64,000 nt of DNA, from positions 620,001 to 684,000 of the forward strand of contig CAXXXM010000001.1 in the NCBI GenBank assembly GCA_963663265.2, in the 5' to 3' direction. Position numbers and translations under genes: made by a program. The stretch comes from JAEXOD01 sp963663265 (lineage in GTDB: Bacteria; Bacteroidota; Ignavibacteria; Ignavibacteriales; Melioribacteraceae). Under the pieces are notes generated by a model. That model had not been told where the DNA came from and did no database searches. It saw only the letters and a list, made by a program, of their open reading frames with translations. Shown one piece after another: positions 19,341-28,143 of the stretch (position 1 is its first letter; every line of letters starts with the position of its first letter).

Positions 19341-19898
19341 ATGTTATGGTTTTTTTAACCGGGCACCGGTGACATAAGGGGGACTAATTTATGCAACCAA
19401 TTTTATAAAAAACGTATTACCATAACAGTCGTCACTCCTTCTTTTTGAAAAGAGAAGGCGGTGTACTCAATGGGGTTTATTGAGTCGAGGGATGAGTTTG
19501 CTAAACAATCGCGCAAAAGAATGTGTCGCCCACGCTGGGGCTTGATTTATTGTTGTATGCGATTTTCTATTGATGTTTCGACCCGATGGGTCTTATATAT
19601 CGCATGGCAGGTTTTTTTGTTTTTTTTGAAGTTGTTTTACATATAGGAAATATTATGTCACCGGTTCCCGGTTTTTTTTGTTTTGTGGGGGATCGGTGGC
19701 TACAAATATATCACCGGTTCCCGGTTCTTAAACCCACATACAATTGGTAAATCCAGTAGATTAGCTCTGGGGAAATAAAACAACAGATGTATTAATGGGC
19801 GATGTAACAAAATTAGCCCCACTCACTCTGGAGTGGGAATTTGTTTGGGTATGCTTTTTTTTACAACCAGTGCCATTACGATGTAATGGCATTTTTAT

Positions 19899-20006
19899 AC
19901 CAATTACCAATCACCAATTACCAATCACCAATCACCAATTACCAATCACCAATTACCAATCACCAATCACCAATTACCAATCACCAATCACCAATCACCA
20001 ATTACC
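19899..20006. repeat. heptanucleotide array 2, (ACCAATY)n
   Basis: About 15 units of the same heptamer in the second 665-bp unit, at the equivalent place. It is the shortest of the three arrays, so the arrays change length faster than the flanking unit changes sequence. Confidence 0.92.
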
Positions 20007-20563
20007 ATGTTATGGTTTTTTTAACCGGGCACCGGTGACATAATGGGGGCAAATTTATGCAACCAATTTTATAAAAACGTATTACCATAACAGTCGTCAC
20101 TCCTTCTTTTTGAAAAGAGAAGGCGGTGTACTCAATGGGGTTTATTGAGTCGAGGGATGAGTTTGCTAAACAATCGCGCAAAAGAATGTGTCGCCCACGC
20201 TGGGGCTTGATTTATTGTTGTATGCGATTTTCTATTGATGTTTCGACCCGATGGGTCTTATATATCGCATGGCAGGTTTTTTTGTTTTTTTTGAAGTTGT
20301 TTTACATATAGGAAATATTATGTCACCGGTTCCCGGTTTTTTTTGTTTTGTGGGGGATCGGTGGCTACAAATATATCACCGGTTCCCGGTTCTTAAACCC
20401 ACATACAATTGGTAAATCCAGTAGATTAGCTCTGGGGAAATAAAACAACAGATGTATTAATGGGCGATGTAACAAAATTAGCCCCACTCACTCTGGAGTG
20501 GGAATTTGTTTGGGTATGCTTTTTTTTACAACCAGTGCCATTACGATGTAATGGCATTTTTAT

Positions 20564-20790
20564 ACCAATTACCAATCACCAATTACCAATCACCAATCAC
20601 CAATCACCAATTACCAATCACCAATTACCAATCACCAATCACCAATTACCAATCACTAATCACCAATTACCAATTACCAATCACCAATCACCAATTACCA
20701 ATCACCAATTACCAATCACCAATCACCAATTACCAATCACCAATCACCAATTACCAATCACCAATCACCAATCACAAATCACTAATTACC
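20564..20790. repeat. heptanucleotide array 3, (ACCAATY)n
   Basis: About 32 units in the third, incomplete 665-bp unit; the longest array. Variants ACTAATC and ACAAATC occur near the end. The repeat family stops here and the promoter region of the next gene begins. Confidence 0.92.
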
Positions 20791-20920
20791 ATGTTTTGGT
20801 TTTTATGTTGTCCTTTTATTGGTTATTCTTTAATGCAATAATCCTCTTTCAGATAATTAGTAAAATTTCAATTTAATTATTATTTTAACATTATCAATTA
20901 ATTTTGGTAAAATAGGGAAT

Positions 20921-22270
20921 ATGAAAAGGTTAATTTTTAGCTTTATTGTTTTACTTACAAGTATAAGTTTTGCACAAACTGCAAAATTTGAAATTAAAAA
21001 TTGCAGTCTATCAAGTGTAGTTCTTAATTTGGTTTCCGGCGAAAATGTCACTCCGATAGATACCATAAAAACAGAAATTCCGGGAATTTTTACTTTTAGA
21101 ATATCTAAAAAATTCTACACCGGATTATATAGAATTAACTTAGCTAAAAATATATGGTTAGACTTTATTATTGATAATGAAAATGTTGAAATTTCAACTG
21201 ATCTAAATGGTGTTTTACAGAACATTAAAGTAAAAGAATCAAAATCAAATGAGCTGTTTTATCAATTTATTAAATTAAACAAAGATTATAAAAATAAAAA
21301 TGAATTGTTGCATTTTGTATTAGAAAGATATCCCTCTGATGATGAATATTACAAATCAACAATTCAAAGACTAAATAAACTTCAAGATGAATATTTGTAC
21401 TTTATTAATTCCGTAAAAATGGAAATGCCAGATAAGTTTATTTCTAAATATATATGGTCATCTCAATTGCCAATTTGGGAGTACAATAAAAATAGTGAAA
21501 CACAAATAGAGAATTTAAAGGCTAATGGTTTAAATAATGTTGATTTTACAGATGAAAGTTTACTCAATTCCGATGTTTTTACAAATAAAGCTATTGAGTA
21601 TTTAACGTATTATAGAAATCCTCAGATGACCAAAGACCAGTTAGAAAAAGTTTTTGAAACAGCAGTTGATTCAATCTTAATCAAAGCGAAGGTAAATAAC
21701 AATGTTTATCATTTATTAGTTGAGTATCTTATAAAAGGTTTTAGAGACTTTGGATTTGATACAATAATTAATTATTTACTTGATAATTATGTTATTAAAG
21801 ATGATTTGTGTATTGATGAAAAATTAGAAACTTCTCTTGAAAGGCGAATCCAGCAAGCTAAAGAATTTAAAATAGGGAATAAAGTTCCTGAAATAGAAAC
21901 AATAGACATAAATGGATCTACCATAAAATTAAGTAATATCAACAAAGATAAAATAGTAATAGTCTATTATGCATCTTGGTGCCCACATTGTAAAACATTG
22001 TTACCGCAAATAAATGATTATTATAAACAGAACAAAAATTTTGAGGTGTTGGCTATCTCAATTGATACTGAAAAAGATAAATGGATAGAATTTGTTGAAA
22101 AAAATAGTTTGTCATTCATTAATGTATGTGATACGAAAGGTTGGTTTAGTAAACCGGTATTGGATTATTTGATATATGCAACTCCAACTATTTTTGTGGT
22201 TGATCACAACAAAAAAGTTGTGGGTTCTCCATCAGATATTACATCTCTTATTAAGTTGTTACAGAAGTAA
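20921..22270 (+). CDS. exported TlpA-like thiol-disulfide protein
   Basis: A 449-residue exported protein. The signal peptide is about 1-19 (ends ISFAQ). The N-terminal 120 residues resemble the DUF4369-type beta domain often fused to TlpA in Bacteroidota. Residues about 100-300 are helical and unassigned. A thioredoxin-fold domain fills 310-449 with the active site C354-P-H-C357 in 'YYASWCPHCKTLLPQI' and the cis-Pro loop 'YATPTIFVVD'. It probably reduces or shuffles disulfides in the periplasm. No cytochrome biogenesis genes are nearby. TAATTTTG at 20899 resembles a -7 element but lies very near the ATG. Confidence 0.8.
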   Translation: MKRLIFSFIVLLTSISFAQTAKFEIKNCSLSSVVLNLVSGENVTPIDTIKTEIPGIFTFRISKKFYTGLYRINLAKNIWLDFIIDNENVEISTDLNGVLQNIKVKESKSNELFYQFIKLNKDYKNKNELLHFVLERYPSDDEYYKSTIQRLNKLQDEYLYFINSVKMEMPDKFISKYIWSSQLPIWEYNKNSETQIENLKANGLNNVDFTDESLLNSDVFTNKAIEYLTYYRNPQMTKDQLEKVFETAVDSILIKAKVNNNVYHLLVEYLIKGFRDFGFDTIINYLLDNYVIKDDLCIDEKLETSLERRIQQAKEFKIGNKVPEIETIDINGSTIKLSNINKDKIVIVYYASWCPHCKTLLPQINDYYKQNKNFEVLAISIDTEKDKWIEFVEKNSLSFINVCDTKGWFSKPVLDYLIYATPTIFVVDHNKKVVGSPSDITSLIKLLQK

Positions 22271-22390
22271 TTACTTTCCGTAGCCAATTATCAAGCAATT
22301 CTTATTTAAAATTGGTATATTTGCATTAATATTTATAAATCAACAAATATAAATGCATTAAAATTTCCAATTTTTAATCATAAAAACTAA

Positions 22391-24283
22391 GTGAAAGTTA
22401 TGTTTCAGCGAGAGGTTAAATTTATATACGATTTTACTATTAATAAAATCAAAAAAATTGGGTCTCCTATTACTTATGATGCGTTAATTAGTGCAGATAT
22501 TCATCCTGCTATATTACAGTATATATCTGGTGAAATCAGTTATATGATTAGTGCAGATAGGGAAAAATTGCTCAAAGATTCGGCATTTGATTATTCAAGT
22601 AAAAATATCCAAAATCTTTTTCGCTTAATAGAAGATGAATTAAAAAAGAGTAAAAGATTTGATTTAGAATTTTTATCACGACTTGTAATGTATGCAGTTT
22701 CTTTTAATGTTAATCACTTAGTTAAACCAAGATGGACTTTAATACGTTTTATTTTTGATAAAGAAGAAACAAAAACAGTTGCTGAAATTAAACAGACATT
22801 ATATTATACATATTATTACGATTATCTCAATAGTATTATTCTTAACTATTTAGCCAAAAAGAAACTTACTATAATAAACAAAAGCGATTTTGAGGAAGTA
22901 TTATTAAAACTTGATAGTTTGGGTTTTGAAAGCTTCTTAAATGGAGCAATTGATACTCATTTAGAAGGTGTTTCAGATTTTTTTAATATTGGTGGTATCA
23001 ATAAAACAAAAATTCCATTAGCTGCTTTTGAATTGTTTTTAAGCGAAAAAAACCTTAGCGAATATGTGCTTTTATTGAAAGATACATATGGAGATGATTT
23101 AAAAATAAAGATTGAACAAAATGAAATAAAAAAATTATTACGAGCTAATCCAATTGTAATAACAAATGTTGCAAATTCAGTTAACAATGAACCTAAACAG
23201 ATAAAAACCATTATACCGGAAAATCTACAACTAAATAATAACATTGTTGAAAAAAATGAAGTTGAGAGTATAAAACCTCAAATAGTTGAACCTGAAATAA
23301 AAGAAGAAATTAAAATTGAAGAAGAAAAGTTAGAAGAAACGGTTTTAGAAGTTAATGAAAATTTGAATAACGAGGTTGTTGAAGAAAAAGAAATTGAAAC
23401 CACATTACAAGTTGAAAAAATTGAAATAGATTCTGAAGCTGCGGAAATAATTAATAAAAGTAACGAAACTCCAAAAACTGATGAGATTAAAGAATTAAGC
23501 TTAGAGAGTGAAGAAATAATATTTGAAAATAAAGAAGAAATTGAATTAGAACACTCTGACGAATTGGTTGATCAAGATGAAACATTAGATGAAATTAAAA
23601 TAGAAGAAGAACACGAATTAACTGTTGTTTCAGATTTTACAAGCGATGTTGTTGAAGGTGTGGAAAGTAAACATGACCAAATTGAAACTATTGAAGAAAC
23701 AACTGAATTTAAGGATGAATACGAATTTGAAGAAATATTAGAACAAAAGGTTATTGATAAGATAAATGAGGATGAAATAGTAGAGGAAATTGAAGATCAG
23801 CATACTGACATTAAATTAGATGTTGATACTGAATTAAAAGAAGAAACAACTAAAGAACAAATAATTGCAGTTGAGGAAAATAAAATAGAAGATGAGGTTG
23901 TTGAGGAAACAATATCGTTGAGTTTTGATGACTTTGTTGAAGAAAAAGAGGAAAAAGAAACTGAAGAGAGTGAAGAAGAGAATATAGAAGAGATAATTGA
24001 GGAACCAAAAAAAGAGGGGAATAGACAGGTAGAAATAATAGAAGAATCAAAGATAGATATTGATGAGTTGTTTAATCAAAAGGGTATAAACAAAATTATT
24101 GATGTTGTTTTTGGTGGAGATGTAGAGGAATTTGCTGAGACTGTTGAAAAAATTGGACAGTTTCAAGATGCAGATGAAGCTTTAACATTTATTGAAACAT
24201 ATTGTTACAATTTGGGTTTTGATGATGATAAAAAAGAAGTAGTACATTTTAAAAGAGTAATTGAAGAACATTTTAGAGTATAG
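22391..24283 (+). CDS. Glu-rich protein of unknown function, upstream of obg
   Basis: A 630-residue cytoplasmic protein without signal or membrane segment. Residues 1-270 are a helical domain I do not recognise. About 280-560 are extremely acidic and low in complexity, dominated by Glu with Val, Ile and Lys. The last 70 residues ('FNQKGINKIIDVVFGGDVEE' onward, ending 'FKRVIEEHFRV') form a second folded segment. The listed start is GTG; an ATG 9 bp in (22400) is equally possible as neither has a clear SD. It is 8 bp upstream of obg, so cotranscription is likely. A scaffold or regulator role is a guess from composition. Confidence 0.7.
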   Translation: MKVMFQREVKFIYDFTINKIKKIGSPITYDALISADIHPAILQYISGEISYMISADREKLLKDSAFDYSSKNIQNLFRLIEDELKKSKRFDLEFLSRLVMYAVSFNVNHLVKPRWTLIRFIFDKEETKTVAEIKQTLYYTYYYDYLNSIILNYLAKKKLTIINKSDFEEVLLKLDSLGFESFLNGAIDTHLEGVSDFFNIGGINKTKIPLAAFELFLSEKNLSEYVLLLKDTYGDDLKIKIEQNEIKKLLRANPIVITNVANSVNNEPKQIKTIIPENLQLNNNIVEKNEVESIKPQIVEPEIKEEIKIEEEKLEETVLEVNENLNNEVVEEKEIETTLQVEKIEIDSEAAEIINKSNETPKTDEIKELSLESEEIIFENKEEIELEHSDELVDQDETLDEIKIEEEHELTVVSDFTSDVVEGVESKHDQIETIEETTEFKDEYEFEEILEQKVIDKINEDEIVEEIEDQHTDIKLDVDTELKEETTKEQIIAVEENKIEDEVVEETISLSFDDFVEEKEEKETEESEEENIEEIIEEPKKEGNRQVEIIEESKIDIDELFNQKGINKIIDVVFGGDVEEFAETVEKIGQFQDADEALTFIETYCYNLGFDDDKKEVVHFKRVIEEHFRV

Positions 24284-24291
24284 AGGAATTA

Positions 24292-25278
24292 ATGTTTATA
24301 GATTTTGTAGAAATAAAACTAAAAGCCGGTGACGGTGGTAATGGTGCTGTTGCATTCAGAAGAGAAAAATACGTTCCCAAAGGTGGTCCTTCGGGAGGCA
24401 ACGGTGGCAGAGGTGGAAGTATTTATTTTGTTACTAATGACAACTTGTTAACGTTATTAGATTTTAAGTATAATTTGAAATTTTTTGCTGAAGATGGAGT
24501 GGCAGGAAGTAATTCGTTAAAAGATGGTAGAAGCGGAAATGATATTATCGTTCAAGTTCCGGTTGGCACTATTATTAAAGATTCTGACTCCAATGAGGTA
24601 TTATTCGATTTGGACGAAAAAGATATGAAAGTTTTGGTTTGTGCAGGTGGAAAAGGGGGACGCGGAAATAGTAATTTTGCTACTCCTACTAATCAAACTC
24701 CTCGTTATGCTGAAAATGGTACTTCAGGAGAAGCAAAAAATGTTGTGTTAGAATTAAAGTTGTTAGCTGATGTTGCCTTAGTTGGATTTCCGAATGCAGG
24801 CAAATCTACATTAATTTCTGTTATTTCTGCCGCAAAACCAAAAATTGCTGATTATCCATTTACAACACTTACTCCAAATTTGGGTATTGTTAAGTATGGT
24901 GATTTTAAGTCTTTTGTTGTCGCAGATATTCCTGGTTTAATTGAAGGTGCTCATAAAGGGAAAGGATTGGGTATACAATTTCTTAAGCATATTGAAAGAA
25001 CAAAAATATTGCTTATGCTTATTGATTCGATGAGTGATGACTATCAAAGAGATTTTGATATCTTAAGAAAAGAATTAAAAAGTTATAGCAAGGAATTAGG
25101 AAAGAAAAAATTAATTGTGGCATTCTCGAAATTAGATGTTTATGATGATGAAACAATTGAAGAGATAAAACAAAGAAAAATAAAAGGGTACAGAGGTAAA
25201 CCATTGTTATTTTCTTCAATATCAGGATATGGAATACCGGAGCTGTTAGATACTTTATGGAAAAATCTACACGATTAA
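24292..25278 (+). CDS. obgE: GTPase Obg/CgtA
   Basis: A 328-residue ribosome-associated GTPase involved in large-subunit assembly and stress signalling. The glycine-rich Obg fold covers 1-158 ('KAGDGGNGAVAFRREKYVP', 'GGPSGGNGGRGGSIYF'). The G domain has the P-loop GFPNAGKST at 165-173, switch II 'DIPGLIEGA' and the 'FSKLD' G4 motif. It is the short form without a long C-terminal tail. Its 3' end overlaps the next gene by 22 bp. Confidence 0.97.
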   Translation: MFIDFVEIKLKAGDGGNGAVAFRREKYVPKGGPSGGNGGRGGSIYFVTNDNLLTLLDFKYNLKFFAEDGVAGSNSLKDGRSGNDIIVQVPVGTIIKDSDSNEVLFDLDEKDMKVLVCAGGKGGRGNSNFATPTNQTPRYAENGTSGEAKNVVLELKLLADVALVGFPNAGKSTLISVISAAKPKIADYPFTTLTPNLGIVKYGDFKSFVVADIPGLIEGAHKGKGLGIQFLKHIERTKILLMLIDSMSDDYQRDFDILRKELKSYSKELGKKKLIVAFSKLDVYDDETIEEIKQRKIKGYRGKPLLFSSISGYGIPELLDTLWKNLHD

Positions 25279-26264
25279 TTAATTCAAGTTTAATTATTAA
25301 AGTTTCAATACTTTTAGCTTTAAGCATCTTAACATGTTTTTTTGCTTTATCATTTGGAAGTATAAAAATATCTATTAATGATATTTTTAACTTTTTATTT
25401 GCTCAAAACTTAACGGTACCGGAATTTTCTACAATATTAAGTATACGCCTTTCAAGAATTTTACTCGCTTTTGCGGTTGGTGCAGGATTGAGTGTAACCG
25501 GTGCTGTTTTTCAAGCTATTTTAATGAATCCGCTTGCTGAACCATATATTTTAGGTGTTTCAAGCGGTGGTACGTTTGGTGCTATTTTGGCAATTTTTCT
25601 TGGGCTTTCTTTTTGGTTTGTTACTTTTTTTGCCGGAGTAGGATCTATTTTAATCATTTTCCTTGTTTTTGTATTAGGAAGTAGATTTGGTGAACTTGAA
25701 CCAAATATTTTACTTTTAACCGGAATTATGATTAGTGCTTTTTTTTCCGCATTAATTTTATTGTTAATTACGTTATTAAACGATAGTTTAAGAACTGCGG
25801 TTTTTTGGATGATTGGGAATCTTTCCAATGCTGATCCTGGTACAGTATACTTTATCTTACCAATTACTGTTGTTTTATCTTTAATTTTAACCTTTTTTGC
25901 ACAAAAATATAATGTATTGGCACTTGGAAATGAAAATGCTGTTGTGTTGGGTGTTAATACAAAATTTGTAAAAAATGTTAGTTACATTGTCGCAAGTCTA
26001 TTAATTGGATTTATAGTAAGTGTAAGTGGTATTGTTGGGTTTGTAGGATTGATAATTCCTCATATATGCCGTATGCTTTTTGGTTTAGATAATAGGGTAA
26101 TTATGCCTACTTCCTTTTTTGTTGGCGGAATTTACTTAGTAATTGCCGATACTTTAGCTCGCACACTTTTATTACCCGCAGAAATTCCTGTCGGTGCCAT
26201 TACTGCTTTGGTTGGTGCCCCCGTTTTTGTTTATCTTTTACGAAGAAGATTTTACCAGATTTAG
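25257..26264 (+). CDS. FecCD-family iron/cobalamin ABC transporter permease
   Basis: A 335-residue polytopic membrane protein (about 9-10 helices) of the FecCD/BtuC permease family. Hallmarks are 'IRLSRILLAFAVGAGLSVTG', 'MNPLAEPYILGVSSGGTFGA', 'GNLSNADPGT', 'GFVGLIIPHICRMLFG' and the closing 'EIPVGAITALVGAPVFVYLL'. It would import iron-siderophore or cobalamin together with an ATPase and a binding protein. Neither partner lies next to it in the window. It starts inside the obg gene (22-bp overlap), so it is in the obg operon, an unusual partner. Confidence 0.92.
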   Translation: MEKSTRLINSSLIIKVSILLALSILTCFFALSFGSIKISINDIFNFLFAQNLTVPEFSTILSIRLSRILLAFAVGAGLSVTGAVFQAILMNPLAEPYILGVSSGGTFGAILAIFLGLSFWFVTFFAGVGSILIIFLVFVLGSRFGELEPNILLLTGIMISAFFSALILLLITLLNDSLRTAVFWMIGNLSNADPGTVYFILPITVVLSLILTFFAQKYNVLALGNENAVVLGVNTKFVKNVSYIVASLLIGFIVSVSGIVGFVGLIIPHICRMLFGLDNRVIMPTSFFVGGIYLVIADTLARTLLLPAEIPVGAITALVGAPVFVYLLRRRFYQI

Positions 26265-26338
26265 TATTTTGTAAATTATATTTAATAATTTATTTGGTTA
26301 ATTTGCAAAATAGCTTTTGCTTAAAAAATATTATATTT

Positions 26339-28135
26339 TTATTTTACATAAACCATCTTTTTTAAATCATTAAATACAGGGATTTTTCCTTTTCCCGTTA
26401 CTTCCAATCTGTATAAATATATTCCACTTGCATAATTACTTAAATCTATTTTTGTTTCGTTGTAACCTTTATCTTTTTCGCCTTCTATTATTGTTTGTAA
26501 TAGTTTACCGGTTACATCATACAATTTAACACGTACATCACCAGATTCTTTTAGACTGTAACCAATTGTTGTATTTGGATTAAACGGGTTAGGATAATTT
26601 TGATATAACTCATAATTGTAATTTAGTTTTATATCAGCATCATTCACATCGGTTATTGTTACATTTATTTCCGGACTTGGTATACTTTCGTTTCCTGTAC
26701 TATCAACCGCAGTAACCTTGTAATATAATTCTTGACTTCCTTTTGTTAAATAATCTGTATATACTGAATCGTTTAAGGTTGCTATTAAATACTTTGGACT
26801 TATTGTAAAGTTTGATATTATACCCTTATACAAGCGGTATTCCTTAAAATCACTTTCCCATCTCTTATCCCATACCAATTCTATTTTACTTGAATCCGGT
26901 TTGTATTTTGCTGTTATCTTTTTTATCTGTTTTGGCGGCAAATCTTTATATTCATAACTTATTCCGTATGGTCCGCCATATACTCCTATATCACTTCTTG
27001 TTCCATCTACATCTAATATATTTGGATCGCCTGCGTCTATTCCGGGTGAATATTTCTGTAATCTGTAATCATATAAATTACCTACCAACGGTACAGTATC
27101 ATTTACAAACATAGGGTCTGCTATTCTATCATTCATTCCAGCTGTCATGCTATAATACATCGCTTTGCTTAAATCGAAATATAAATTATAATCAGAGTAG
27201 CCCGGAGAACCATACGAGTAAACACCTCTATTACTACGAACAACGATGTTGTTTTTTATAACAAAATATTTACCATTATTTCCTGTGGCTATTCCACAGT
27301 GTGCAGGGGCAATCATTGTATTATTTATAACAAATGATGTGTCGGTTGATCCATCTCCTGTGGCAAGGGCATTAATAGAATTCCGGAATCCTGATATTAA
27401 ATTATTTGTTATTATGGCTTTATTATTTGTACTAATATTTATTCCATAATATGAACGATGCCACTCTACATCCGATGTTATTATATTATTCCGTATTTCA
27501 TACTCGCCGCCACCATATCGGTTCGTTATACCTTCACAACCAATATCACCTAATAAAGCAATATTAAAATAACAGTCTTCTATGTCATATTTATAATTAT
27601 CTTCTAACGTTACAATATTACATCCTATTGTAACATCTCTAAACAAAACTTTTCTTATTTCTGAATCTTCTGTTGTTGAAATTGCGTAACATACCGAATC
27701 GATATTGCAATTATCAATTATCATTTTGCCTGATTGTAAATAGACTGCGTAATTGTGATTTACAGAATTAATCTGATTTTTCTTAAATGTTAGATTTTTT
27801 ATAGTCACATCTGCTTTTTTAAAATGTGCTATTAAAGTTGAATATATTTGACCATCTATTCCAGTACCATCTATTATACATTCATCTGTATCTATACCAA
27901 TTATTGTTATTGTTTTATTAAGTGTATATAAAGTTTCTTTATATATACCCCTATCAATATATACTGTATCTCCGTTATTACAATAATCCAAACACTTTTG
28001 TATACTATCACATGCTGTAATCCAGCTTGTATAAGGGGGGGCAGGTGTGCCCCCCGTTTTACTTACATATCTTACTTCACTTAATAATGATGTTTGAATT
28101 ATAAATATTATCAATATCACTTGTTTAAGGTTCAT
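26339..28135 (-). CDS. exported right-handed beta-helix protein with type IX sorting domain (cassette A, gene 2)
   Basis: A 598-residue exported protein. The signal peptide is about 1-19 (ends SLLSE). 'YVSKTGGTPAPPYTSW' and 'NNGDTVYIDRGIYKETL' start a right-handed parallel beta-helix (pectate-lyase-like fold) to about 390. An FN3-like domain at about 400-495 ('IELVWDKRWESDFKEYRLYK', 'YYKVTAVDSTGNES') and a sorting domain from 510 follow. It is 8 bp behind gene 1 of the cassette and is a full-length paralogue of the gene at 52530. Beta-helix proteins are often polysaccharide lyases or adhesins; no catalytic residues can be assigned. Confidence 0.82.
   Translation of the reverse strand: MNLKQVILIIFIIQTSLLSEVRYVSKTGGTPAPPYTSWITACDSIQKCLDYCNNGDTVYIDRGIYKETLYTLNKTITIIGIDTDECIIDGTGIDGQIYSTLIAHFKKADVTIKNLTFKKNQINSVNHNYAVYLQSGKMIIDNCNIDSVCYAISTTEDSEIRKVLFRDVTIGCNIVTLEDNYKYDIEDCYFNIALLGDIGCEGITNRYGGGEYEIRNNIITSDVEWHRSYYGINISTNNKAIITNNLISGFRNSINALATGDGSTDTSFVINNTMIAPAHCGIATGNNGKYFVIKNNIVVRSNRGVYSYGSPGYSDYNLYFDLSKAMYYSMTAGMNDRIADPMFVNDTVPLVGNLYDYRLQKYSPGIDAGDPNILDVDGTRSDIGVYGGPYGISYEYKDLPPKQIKKITAKYKPDSSKIELVWDKRWESDFKEYRLYKGIISNFTISPKYLIATLNDSVYTDYLTKGSQELYYKVTAVDSTGNESIPSPEINVTITDVNDADIKLNYNYELYQNYPNPFNPNTTIGYSLKESGDVRVKLYDVTGKLLQTIIEGEKDKGYNETKIDLSNYASGIYLYRLEVTGKGKIPVFNDLKKMVYVK
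28035..28055 (-). repeat. G6/C7 perfect hairpin in the beta-helix gene (cassette A)
   Basis: On the coding strand the sequence is G6-CA-CACC-TG-C7, an 8-bp perfect GC-rich stem with a CACC loop in an AT-rich gene. It is identical to the hairpin in cassette B at 52610-52630. The homopolymer runs are potential slippage sites just after the signal peptide. Confidence 0.8.
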
Positions 28136-28143
28136 TTTGATTC

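Larger units (their letters stand above)
19020..20800. repeat. repeat region C: 665-bp tandem unit, about 2.6 copies
   Basis: From about 19130 the sequence repeats with a period of exactly 665 bp: an identical block at 19461-19646 recurs at 20126-20311, and 19795 matches 20460. Each unit holds the CACTCACTCTGGAGTG hairpin, a GCCATTAC-GAT-GTAATGGC hairpin, a heptanucleotide array, a 'CCGGGCACCGGTGACATAA' block, the 'ggcggtgtactcaatggggt' module, a 'gtcgcccacgctggggctt' block, and an inverted 'TATGTCACCGGTTCCCGG' block. The modules match regions A and B. Reading frames inside are copies of one another and are not credible genes. Confidence 0.9.

Noticed and set aside
19149..20790. CRISPR array
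   Set aside because: The repeats are contiguous 7-mers without spacers and there are no cas genes.
19084..20876. Open frames with PITNHQ-type repeats
   Set aside because: They arise because the 7-bp unit has no stop in any plus-strand frame; the same array is open in several frames at once.
20899..20906. TAATTTTG as -7 element of the TlpA-like gene
   Set aside because: It fits TAnnTTTG but has no TTTG at the right distance upstream and would leave a leader of only a few bases.
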